From positions 1,178,001 through 1,242,000 of the forward strand of contig NC_019791.1 of NCBI RefSeq assembly GCF_000317795.1: DNA of 64,000 bases. Direction: 5' to 3'. The notes under the pieces were generated by a model, which saw only the letters and a program-made list of their open reading frames with translations, was not told the DNA's origin and searched no databases. The position numbers were made by a program, and so were the translations under genes. Source of the DNA: Caldisphaera lagunensis DSM 15908. GTDB lineage: Archaea > Thermoproteota > Thermoprotei_A > Sulfolobales > Acidilobaceae. Shown here piece after piece: positions 53,725 through 61,036 of this stretch. Position 1 is the first letter of the stretch. Every line of letters begins with the position of its first letter.

Positions 53725-54309
53725 TTATATTATTGGTTTAGCCTCAACCAAATAATGATATTTTCCTATTTCTCCTAGATATTTAACTGAAAAGCCATTA
53801 TTTGATAACATTTTAGACAGCTCTTCATAAGAGATTCTCATCATAAATGGTGGTCCAGGTGGTCCATGCGTCTTTTTGAATTCTAAAATAATCCATTTAC
53901 CATTATCTTTTAAAATTCTTTTTATTTCATTAAAAACATTCATTTCATTCCCTTCATAAATTATATCATGAAATACGTTTGCCATAAATGCTATATCTAT
54001 ATACTTATCATTGAGTGGGATCTTTTTTGATATATCTCCATAAATAATTTCTATGTTGTTTAAGTTTTCTTTTTCAGCATTTTCTTTTAATATCATCAAG
54101 GATTCTTTGGAAAGATCTATTGCAAATACTTTCCCTTTATCCCCAACTATTTTAGCGATAGGTATTGTAAATCTTCCAATTCCTGATCCTAAATCTGCTA
54201 TATAAGATCCTTCATTTATTTGAATTTTTCCTAAAACATCTTTTATCATTTCATCATTATTAAAATAATGCATTCCTGAATGATGCCTCCAAAAATTCTC
54301 TGCAAACAT
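53725..54309 (-). CDS. Class I SAM-dependent methyltransferase
   Basis: A 194-residue Rossmann-fold methyltransferase: motif I YIADLGSGIGRFTIPIA, motif II VFAIDLSKES, motif III IIYGDISKKIPL, and FMANVFHDI around motif IV. It belongs to the UbiE/arsenite-methyltransferase-like group of small enzymes. The substrate is unknown, and no arsenite-type cysteines are present. It lies upstream of the M24 gene in the same direction, with 27 bases between, and has an AT-rich upstream region. Confidence 0.82.
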   Translation of the reverse strand: MFAENFWRHHSGMHYFNNDEMIKDVLGKIQINEGSYIADLGSGIGRFTIPIAKIVGDKGKVFAIDLSKESLMILKENAEKENLNNIEIIYGDISKKIPLNDKYIDIAFMANVFHDIIYEGNEMNVFNEIKRILKDNGKWIILEFKKTHGPPGPPFMMRISYEELSKMLSNNGFSVKYLGEIGKYHYLVEAKPII

Positions 54310-54366
54310 TTTTTCACCAGTAAATAATTTATGTATAGGGAATATAAAGTTTTGTATTAAAAAAGG

Positions 54367-55059
54367 TTATTTTCTTCTTAAAAGAATTACTGCTAATATA
54401 ATTATAACTATTAAAACAACAGCTGCAATTCCATATAAAGTTGATGAAACCTTTGTAGGTTTTGGTGAAGTTTGAGATGGTGTTGATGTTGAAGATGAAG
54501 TAGATGTTGGTGTTGATGTAAAGGATGTAAATGTTGTTGAAGTTGTTGTTGAAGTTGTTAAAGTAGATGTTACGTTTTGCAAAGAATATTCAATTTCTAT
54601 ATTTCCAGGATTTACATTTATTATGTTTGAATTAATATCATTTATTGACGCATTGGTATAAATTATAACAGAATTTTTGGGTAAAACAATGTTTGTTTCA
54701 ACAGGCAAATTTAAATTCAATATAAACACTTCCCCTTTTTGTATTGCGCCACTTAATGATACAAAGGATATATTTACCAAACTGTTATTTTCAACCAATA
54801 CACTTATATTATTATTAGAAATGCTAACAGGTAATGCAGAATTATTATTTAAGCTAATAGCCTCATAACCAGTTATGTTTCCAGGTATGGTTATTGTTAA
54901 AACTGTTGGAGCGTTTTGTACATTTATTATATAATAACCCATTATGTTTCCATATTGATCTATGTTAATTTGGCTTAATTGAGATGCATGGCTAATAATT
55001 GGTGATAAAAAAATTAAAGAAAACAAAAATATTGCTAGATAGTATTTTTTATTATTCAT
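54367..55059 (-). CDS. Membrane-anchored surface protein with Ser/Thr stalk
   Basis: A 230-residue exported protein. The signal peptide (about 1-26, ending ISHASQ) is followed by a beta-rich ectodomain with many N-x-S/T glycosylation sites. A low-complexity Ser/Thr/Pro stalk (about 163-205) leads to a C-terminal membrane anchor (GIAAVVLIVIIILAVILL) and basic stop RRK. It starts 13 bases after the stop of the next secreted-protein gene, so the two probably act together at the cell surface. There is no family match. Confidence 0.75.
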   Translation of the reverse strand: MNNKKYYLAIFLFSLIFLSPIISHASQLSQINIDQYGNIMGYYIINVQNAPTVLTITIPGNITGYEAISLNNNSALPVSISNNNISVLVENNSLVNISFVSLSGAIQKGEVFILNLNLPVETNIVLPKNSVIIYTNASINDINSNIINVNPGNIEIEYSLQNVTSTLTTSTTTSTTFTSFTSTPTSTSSSTSTPSQTSPKPTKVSSTLYGIAAVVLIVIIILAVILLRRK

Positions 55060-55072
55060 TTCTTACACCATT

Positions 55073-56515
55073 TTAACTTGTTATATTTTGCATAAATTCA
55101 TTTAAAACAATTATTTGAGATGCATTAACTATATATATTGAATAGTATTTCCCTGATATTATACCATTTATCTTAACAAGTGAATTTGGATAAATTGTAC
55201 CGTTTATTTGGGTTGAATTTGTTGTATTAACTATCATTAATTGCCACATGTGCTCCTCTACTGGCATAAACCCTCTATAATTACCGAGGGATATTATATG
55301 ACCAACTATTAAGTAACTGTTTGATGATATATTCCATATTACAAATCCTATTATTTCTACTTTTTTACCTATTATTATGCTACTGTTTATTACGTTATAG
55401 ACCATCAGGTCTAGATGATATATCCTATTTGAGATTCCTAGTAATCCATTACCCATCATATCATTTGTTAAATAGCTTTGAGCCATCATATCATTTTGTA
55501 TTGATTCATTTATAAGATTTAAGGCTATTGTATCATTACCAACATACCATTCCTTAATTGAATACCAAGTTTCATTTATTGATTCTTTCATTAGGCTTAC
55601 TGCTTTACTTATGTTTGTGTTGCTTGTTGCAAGTGATATTGCGTTTAAAGTATCATTTATTCTATTTAGTTGGAATAATAATGGCCATAGTTCTTTACTC
55701 CTCCCAGTAAAGTTAAAAACAAATGAAATGTTTTTATTTGCCATAATGTTTTCTAAGTTATTTAATGCAATGAGCAAATGAGCATATGTTTCAACACTTA
55801 TGTTTGTATTATTTTCCAAACTTCTCTCAACTAAGGTTAATATGGGTGTTTCATTTAAATTATAGTTAAACTCTGAGGTTGCATTTCCTAACTCTGTCAT
55901 AAATATGTTATTTAATTGATTTACATCATGATGAACCTTCTTTATTATACTATGAGAAACCCTTTGTTTTGCTATATTTGATATACTTATTGAGACCTGC
56001 ATTAATTCTTTCTTTATTAATGCAAGCATCTGAGCAGCTTTTGGTACATTACCTTGATTTAAGTAATTTAATGAATCATTTACTTGATTTATTATCATTT
56101 CTTTAAAGGTATTGTTAAATATCTTGCTTGAATTAACATATTTTTCTATTAATATCAATTGCATCTTTATTCCTATTGCATTAGGAATAGGCGTTGTTGG
56201 CTTTGATTCCATTTCTTTGGCTAGAACTTTCATAGCTAAATGCAAATAAATTTGAGCTCCTGTATAGTTCCCTTGTTTATAATATGATAATGCTTGTTGA
56301 TAATAGCTTTCCGCTAGAGAAGTGTTTATACCTTTGCTTTTAGCAAAATTTATTGCTTTTTCTGTTATATTAATTAAAATTGATGTTGAATTTACATTAC
56401 TTTGATTTTGATTGCTTTGAGAACTGCTTTGAGCATTAGCAAATGGCAAAATGACTCCAGCTAAAACAAGTAAGGCCAATACAAACGATGTTACCTTAAT
56501 CCAATATTTCCTCAC
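55073..56515 (-). CDS. Secreted helical protein, unknown
   Basis: A roughly 480-residue exported protein: signal peptide (SFVLALLVLAGVILPFANAQ), a Ser/Gln/Asn-rich linker, then a long helical region (about 45-360) with a tetratricopeptide-like start (AESYYQQALSYYKQGNYTGA) and many N-glycosylation sites, and a beta-rich end (about 375-480) that may be an OB-like fold. GTG 56515 is taken as the start because GGTGGT stands just upstream. First gene of a two-gene surface operon, divergent from the pilin gene across the GGGAA repeats. Confidence 0.72.
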   Translation of the reverse strand: MRKYWIKVTSFVLALLVLAGVILPFANAQSSSQSNQNQSNVNSTSILINITEKAINFAKSKGINTSLAESYYQQALSYYKQGNYTGAQIYLHLAMKVLAKEMESKPTTPIPNAIGIKMQLILIEKYVNSSKIFNNTFKEMIINQVNDSLNYLNQGNVPKAAQMLALIKKELMQVSISISNIAKQRVSHSIIKKVHHDVNQLNNIFMTELGNATSEFNYNLNETPILTLVERSLENNTNISVETYAHLLIALNNLENIMANKNISFVFNFTGRSKELWPLLFQLNRINDTLNAISLATSNTNISKAVSLMKESINETWYSIKEWYVGNDTIALNLINESIQNDMMAQSYLTNDMMGNGLLGISNRIYHLDLMVYNVINSSIIIGKKVEIIGFVIWNISSNSYLIVGHIISLGNYRGFMPVEEHMWQLMIVNTTNSTQINGTIYPNSLVKINGIISGKYYSIYIVNASQIIVLNEFMQNITS

Positions 56516-56564
56516 GACTACCACCTTTTTCTTCTATGTATTAATGTATTTCTCAACCTTATTA

Positions 56565-56600
56565 GGGAACCCCTGGGAATTGTAGGGAAACTCTAGGGAA
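56565..56600. promoter_or_regulatory. Four helically phased GGGAA repeats upstream of the pilin gene
   Basis: GGGAA begins at 56565, 56575, 56585 and 56596, a spacing of 10, 10 and 11 bases, with a preceding TA or T each time. The array ends about 25 bases before a TATA-like TTATAAATTTT (56625-56635) of the pilin gene and also lies upstream of the divergent secreted-protein operon. One helical turn per repeat puts all copies on one DNA face, as in activator arrays. Confidence 0.55.
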
Positions 56601-56670
56601 TCAGTTATATTTGCTTCTCTATTATTATAAATTTTTAAATTGAAGTTTCCAATATAAGAATGGTGAAAAA

Positions 56671-57114
56671 TTGAGCAAAAAGAGATCAGTATCTGAAATT
56701 GTTGCTGTTGTTATGTTAATTATTGTAGCAATTTCTGCCTCTACTTTGCTTTATATTTGGCTAAATAGTGTTATAGGAACAATGCATTATAATAATCCAG
56801 CTTTATATGAAAAGATAAGTATAAGTGCTGGAAATATTACGAAGACAAGTAATGGTAATTATACTGCATATGCATATGTTCAAAATTCTGGCTCACCAGT
56901 AACGATAAGTAGTGTTGTAGTTTTATATTATAACAACTCCTTAATATACTTCAACAATACACCATCCGGAGATCTAAATATAAAACCAAATAGTGTAGGT
57001 CTTGTTTATGCATCTAATAATACAAAAGTAAAAGTTCCATCAGGATCTCCTGTTATAATTGAGGTTATAACAGCAAATGGAGTTAAGGCAACTTATCAAA
57101 CAACATGGCCTTGA
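56671..57114 (+). CDS. Type IV pilin-like protein
   Basis: A 147-residue archaeal pilin. The N-terminus KKRSVSEIVAVVMLIIVAIS is a class III signal sequence: a basic tip, a probable prepilin-peptidase site before VSEIV, then a hydrophobic assembly helix, as in the archaeal pilin N-terminal domain. The rest is a beta-rich, Asn/Ser-rich globular head with several N-x-S/T sites, ending ATYQTTWP. The start is TTG 56671, nine bases after GGTG. A paralogue interrupted by a stop lies at 60412-60900 and shares NPALYEKISI and the C-terminus. No assembly ATPase is in the window. The 3' end overlaps the convergent next gene by 19 bases. Confidence 0.82.
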   Translation: MSKKRSVSEIVAVVMLIIVAISASTLLYIWLNSVIGTMHYNNPALYEKISISAGNITKTSNGNYTAYAYVQNSGSPVTISSVVVLYYNNSLIYFNNTPSGDLNIKPNSVGLVYASNNTKVKVPSGSPVIIEVITANGVKATYQTTWP

Positions 57115-57554
57115 GAAAACGAATATAAAATTAAGGCTGCCTCTGCAACACTACCAATCCTTGATTTAATACCTTTTATATAATATGGTTCCCCTAAAGT
57201 TAATTCATTTGGAGAAAATGAAGAATCTGAGCCATTAAATACTATAAGAGTCTCATTGTTAACCGGGGGGTTAACAATGTCTATTTCTTCTTTAGCATTA
57301 TCTTTATCTATTAAAATTACTTTTTTTGGATTATAAAGCTCTAAAGCATCTTTTAGATCAGGCAAAACTACTACTCCCTTTCCTTCCTTTAATGCAATCT
57401 TAAAAACTTCAGCAATACCATTTTGCGCAGCGCTTCCATAAGCTTTACTTATAATTATCATCTTATATCCAAAACCAAAGCTAAGTTTTGCCATATCTAT
57501 TAATTTTTGCACACTGCTTACATTATGGATAACCGGAATTATCTTTGCATCCAT
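57096..57554 (-). CDS. DUF2122-like protein
   Basis: A 152-residue archaeal protein matching, from memory, the DUF2122 family once labelled RecB-family nuclease: VIHNVSSVQKLIDMAKLSFG, then KAYGSAAQNGIAEVFKIALK, VVVLPDLKDALELYNP, and a late GSDSSFSPNELTLGEPYYI. The nuclease label is doubtful because no clear ExK core is visible. The start is ATG 57554 since GGGAGATAAA lies just upstream. Notably, residues about 92-100 (IVNPPVNNE) are encoded by the second copy of the 26-bp palindrome. Confidence 0.62.
   Translation of the reverse strand: MDAKIIPVIHNVSSVQKLIDMAKLSFGFGYKMIIISKAYGSAAQNGIAEVFKIALKEGKGVVVLPDLKDALELYNPKKVILIDKDNAKEEIDIVNPPVNNETLIVFNGSDSSFSPNELTLGEPYYIKGIKSRIGSVAEAALILYSFSQGHVV
57254..57279. 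repeat. 26-bp palindrome, copy 2 (inside the DUF2122-like gene)
   Basis: Perfect inverted repeat CATTGTTAACC (57254-57264), GGGG, GGTTAACAATG (57269-57279). Its reverse complement is identical to 41960-41985 except for one central base. This copy lies wholly within a coding region and is read in frame, so if it was inserted it brought in extra bases that kept the frame open. Confidence 0.75.
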
Positions 57555-57667
57555 TTTATCTCCCATTTATTAACATTGAAAAGAATTAAAAAAGTTCTAA
57601 TGTTTTATTATCCATATTTAATATAAAAATTTAAATTTTGTTGCTATTAAAAAATCTGGGATTAAAA

Positions 57668-58231
57668 ATGAATAAATTATTTAAAATTATTAATAATTCT
57701 ATTAATAATAAAAAAACAAATAAATCAAATCAAGGTAAAAACAGTAAGGGTTTTATGATAATTATTTCAATCCTAATAATTATTATTCTTGCTGGTGATA
57801 TATATGGAATTGTTTACTTTGTTTTTATTAAACCATACCACATTAAATATTTGGTTTATCCAAATAATGTTATATACCTTTATCCAAATGGTTACAGTTA
57901 TGTTAGTGTTGGCCCCAGTTCATACAATGATATACGCATCCCCTTTATTACATTTTACGAGCACATATATGGTTCTTATAATACAAGTGGAAGCATTTAT
58001 GTTGCAATAATGAGTTTTTCTCAATTTAATTCTTGGGCTTCTCATGGAGAAAACATCTCATATTTATTGCATTCCCTATGGTTCTCTAATAGCAACAAAT
58101 CAACAATTAATTTCAATGCTAATCCTAATGTTGATTACGTTATAGTCTTTTATAATCCTAGCAAGAACTCTTCCGCATCAGTTAACATAAATTCTGATGG
58201 AATATATGTAAAATATTTAGGCCTTCCATAG
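57668..58231 (+). CDS. Membrane-anchored extracytoplasmic protein, unknown
   Basis: A 187-residue protein: a basic Asn/Lys-rich cytoplasmic head (about 1-27), one membrane helix (about 30-58, FMIIISILIIIILAGDIYGI) and an exported Asn/Ser/Tyr-rich beta domain with N-glycosylation sites, ending VFYNPSKNSSASVNIN, which recalls the tail of emp24-like sandwich domains. ATG 57668 is preferred because GGGATTAAA precedes it; the frame is open further upstream to 57638. It sits in the surface-protein region between the DUF2122-like gene and an element relic. Confidence 0.6.
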   Translation: MNKLFKIINNSINNKKTNKSNQGKNSKGFMIIISILIIIILAGDIYGIVYFVFIKPYHIKYLVYPNNVIYLYPNGYSYVSVGPSSYNDIRIPFITFYEHIYGSYNTSGSIYVAIMSFSQFNSWASHGENISYLLHSLWFSNSNKSTINFNANPNVDYVIVFYNPSKNSSASVNINSDGIYVKYLGLP

Positions 58232-58308
58232 CATTTAATATAAAAAGGCATCCATTATTCTAAAGAAGAGGTCTAGTATATATAATCTCATAAATAAAAA
58301 GAAGAAGT

Positions 58309-58550
58309 GAACTACCCCGCCCTCATGAATGGGGTATCACATCTCGTTGTGAAGATTTCCTTTTATAAAGAAACCTCGATCCCCCTACACCCAAAGTATT
58401 CTATTGAACGAAACTGTTTCGTTATGCCTTATGGTAAAGGGGTAAGAAAATTTGCCCTCCATAGTATAAATCTCTAATCCCAAGAGTATTGGCCTAGCAC
58501 TTTCAGCCGAGGCTTTATATTCATTGTTTTTCTTGAATAAAAATTCTATA
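58309..58550. mobile_element. Relic of an IS200/IS605-like element, copy A
   Basis: The gap between 58232 and 58651 has no gene. It begins with a terminal-type hairpin (AACTACCCCGCC, spacer, ATGGGGTATC at 58309-58335). The part near 58400-58550 shares many short blocks in the same order with 60170-60330, for example GCACTTTCAGCCGAGGCTTT here and GCTCTTTCAACCAATGCTT there, each followed by a TTTTTCTT block. A minus-strand fragment reads FIEFLFKKNNEYKASAESAR before a stop. No transposase motif is intact. Beyond 58550 lie two small palindromes (ATCCCT/AGGGAT near 58557 and TTAACC/GGTTAA near 58590) and the thrS promoter. Confidence 0.45.
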
Positions 58551-58651
58551 AAGGGGTATCCCTCGCGGAAAGGGATTTTCGCCCCTTAACCCCATAAGGT
58601 TAAAATAGAACATTTAAATTTTAAAGAAATAAACGTAAATGTGGTGGAATT

Positions 58652-60040
58652 ATGAGCGAAAAAATTGAAAAGAACCACATGGATTATGCCCATGATTTAG
58701 ATATAGCAATAAAACCTGAAACCAATGTACCGAAATTAGATAGAGAATATGGTTATTATATTGGTTTGGGAATTCCCTTATTTAGCATAGGAGGGGGTTA
58801 TCTAAGAGCTTCACTTTATCAAATCTTAACTAATTTCCATGCAAGAAGGGGTTATTATATAGCAGAAACCCCTGTTATTAGTAGCGCAGCGTTATTTGAT
58901 GTTTCAGGCCATTTAGGTTATTATAAGCAAAACATGTATGTTTTTCATCTAGAAGATAGAGATTATGCTGTTAAACCAATGAATTGCCCATTCCATTTAA
59001 TGATTTTCTTAAATGAACTTGGAAAATATAGGAATAAGATACAATTACCTTTTAAGATATTTGAATTGGGAAGGGTTCATAGGCTAGAGAATAGCGGAAG
59101 TGTTTATGGCCTTTTAAGAGCAAGGGCATTTACTCAAGATGATGCACACATAATAACTTTTGAAAAGGATGCAGTAAAAGTTATTACTGATGTTTTTGAG
59201 GAAATGATAACTATATATTCCAATTTATTTAGAATAAAGGTTTCTCCTGAAACCATTAAAATAAGATTAAGCGTTTCTGATAGAAGTAAAATAGGGACTG
59301 AATTTATGGGAACTTTAGAAGAATGGGAAAGAGCCGAAGAATTTTTAGAAAAAGCTGCTAAGAAAATTGATGAAGAATATGGAATTTCATTTATAAAAGG
59401 CATTGGGGAAGCTGCTTTTTATGGACCAAAAATAGATGTTATTGTAAAGATGGAAGACAACAAGGAATGGCAACTTGGAACGATACAATTTGACTTTAAT
59501 TTAGCTAGAAGGTTTAAGATATATGATATGGTTAAGGAAGTTTTTGGGGATATAAACGTTTATGTTATACATAGAGCATTGCTTGGATCCATTGAGAGAT
59601 TTTTGGGTGTTTATTTAGAAAACTATAAAGGTAGGTTACCATTTTCAATTTCCCCCTTGCAATTTGCAGTATTAGCTATTAAGGCAGGAGATGAAAGCGA
59701 TAGCAAGGTTGAGGATGTTGCTAAAGGTTTACATAAAGAGTTAATAAAGAATGGATTTAGATCAGGTTATAAAGAAACCAGTAGGACTAGCTTATCAGGA
59801 GATGTTAGGTTAATAGAAACAACGGCAAAGCCTCCCATAATAATATATGTTGGTAAAAAAGAAGTTGAAAGCAATATGATAACTGTTTCAATATTTTATC
59901 AAAAAAGAGTTGAAAAAAAGGTTGAATTAAATAAAATCAATGAAAAAATTGAAGAAATTGTTAACGATTTGGAAAAAGATGTTATAAGCATTGCTGGAGA
60001 AATACCTAAAATACCTGGAGATCTAAGCTATTTAATATAA
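58652..60040 (+). CDS. thrS: Threonyl-tRNA synthetase, catalytic form without editing domain
   Basis: Class II aminoacyl-tRNA synthetase charging tRNA-Thr. The 462-residue protein starts directly with the catalytic core: SIGGGYLRASLYQIL (motif 1), the zinc ligand Cys in KPMNCPFH, FELGRVHRLENSGSVYG (motif 2), and VIHRALLGSIERFL (motif 3), then the anticodon-binding domain. Both N-terminal domains of ordinary ThrRS, including the archaeal-type editing domain, are absent. This matches the crenarchaeal ThrRS-cat, which relies on a separate ThrRS-ed protein not encoded here. GTGGTGGAATT precedes the ATG. Confidence 0.92.
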   Translation: MSEKIEKNHMDYAHDLDIAIKPETNVPKLDREYGYYIGLGIPLFSIGGGYLRASLYQILTNFHARRGYYIAETPVISSAALFDVSGHLGYYKQNMYVFHLEDRDYAVKPMNCPFHLMIFLNELGKYRNKIQLPFKIFELGRVHRLENSGSVYGLLRARAFTQDDAHIITFEKDAVKVITDVFEEMITIYSNLFRIKVSPETIKIRLSVSDRSKIGTEFMGTLEEWERAEEFLEKAAKKIDEEYGISFIKGIGEAAFYGPKIDVIVKMEDNKEWQLGTIQFDFNLARRFKIYDMVKEVFGDINVYVIHRALLGSIERFLGVYLENYKGRLPFSISPLQFAVLAIKAGDESDSKVEDVAKGLHKELIKNGFRSGYKETSRTSLSGDVRLIETTAKPPIIIYVGKKEVESNMITVSIFYQKRVEKKVELNKINEKIEEIVNDLEKDVISIAGEIPKIPGDLSYLI

Positions 60041-60082
60041 ATCTATAAAATCCAATGAGCACCTCACTCTAATAGAGTACAT

Positions 60083-60330
60083 ATCTGACCTCCCGCTCTG
60101 AATGGTGGGGTTTGCCTTTTTTCTATCATAATAATTATTGCTTCTCAATAAATCTCATTCCTTTTTACCAAGAGAATTCCATTGAGCAGAAGTGTTTTGA
60201 TGATCAATATGGAAAGGCTATGAAGATAACCCTAATAGGCTTAAGATATCAGTTCTAAGATTTATGATAGCTCTTTCAACCAATGCTTATTTTTATCATT
60301 TTTCTTAAGAATCTTTATATGAGGACTATC
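60083..60330. mobile_element. Relic of an IS200/IS605-like element, copy B
   Basis: The 370-base gap after thrS holds TGACCTCCCGCTCTGAATGG and then GGGGTTTGCC (60088-60117), which can form a hairpin like those at IS605-type ends. A 160-base stretch (60170-60330) is homologous to copy A. Minus-strand translation gives ILSLLG-like pieces broken by stops. No transposase catalytic motif is present. The two copies flank thrS, which suggests old insertions or one element split by the gene; which one is not resolvable here. Confidence 0.45.
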
Positions 60331-60411
60331 TTAGCTCTAAGCTCTCTTACCTTGCTTAAAAAGAATTGGCTTTATTTCTATAAAAAATAAAAATGTTTTT
60401 AAATTATAAGA

Positions 60412-60900
60412 TTAGGGCCATGTTGTTTGATAAGTTGCCTGAACTCCATTTGTTGTTACTACTTCAACAGTAATTGGTGTACCAGGAGTGATAGGGATCT
60501 TACTAGTATTAGTATATGAAACAGCTCCAATGCTATTAGGTCCTATTGTAACAGGACCCGGGGCCGGAGTGTTCGGAGTTCCACCAAATAATGTCACTCC
60601 ACTAGCATTAATTACATATATAGCATCTATTGTAACAGGACTACTACCAGAGTTTAACACATAAGCTGTAACATTATAACTACTACCTGTTTTAATTTGA
60701 ACAGCATTTATACTAATTTTTTCATATAAAGCAGGATTTGATGAATGTACTGATCCAACTAAACCTGAGAGTCATAGATAAATTAAAACAGCAGCAGCTA
60801 TTGCTATTAATATAAGCATTACAACTGCAACTATATCTGATATTGTTTTGCTATTCTTTTTTCCTTTACCATTACCAACTCCCTTAATTGTATAATGCAT
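60412..60900 (-). pseudogene. Type IV pilin gene interrupted by a single TGA
   Basis: Frame from ATG 60900 (with GGTGTGAATA upstream) to TAA 60412, 162 residues if the one internal stop is read through. The class III signal (KKNSKTISDIVAVVMLILIA) is intact. Codon 43 (60772-60774) is TGA exactly where the paralogue at 56671 has the Trp of YIWLNS. The remainder matches it (SNPALYEKISIN, and TTNGVQATYQTTWP at the end). No other stop or frameshift is present, so this is either a fresh nonsense mutation, a sequencing error, or read-through. The AT-rich upstream region is preserved. Confidence 0.8.
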
Positions 60901-61036
60901 TATTCACACCTCTAATTTTACTACTTACAATATTTAATTTTTAATATTTTTAAATTTTTCTACTCAGTATTAATAACCTAAATAGATTAAAAAACGTTTT
61001 AAATTTAATGTTTTCTTAATAAATAAGGTAATTAAA

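Noticed and set aside
58585-58610. TTAACC/GGTTAA palindrome before thrS as another copy of the dispersed palindrome
   Set aside because: The arms are only six bases and the flanks differ, so similarity to the 26-bp element is within chance.
60772-60774. Selenocysteine or recoded UGA in the pilin paralogue
   Set aside because: The paralogue has Trp, not Cys, at this position, the protein is structural, and no SECIS-like structure or recoding context is evident; a nonsense mutation is simpler.
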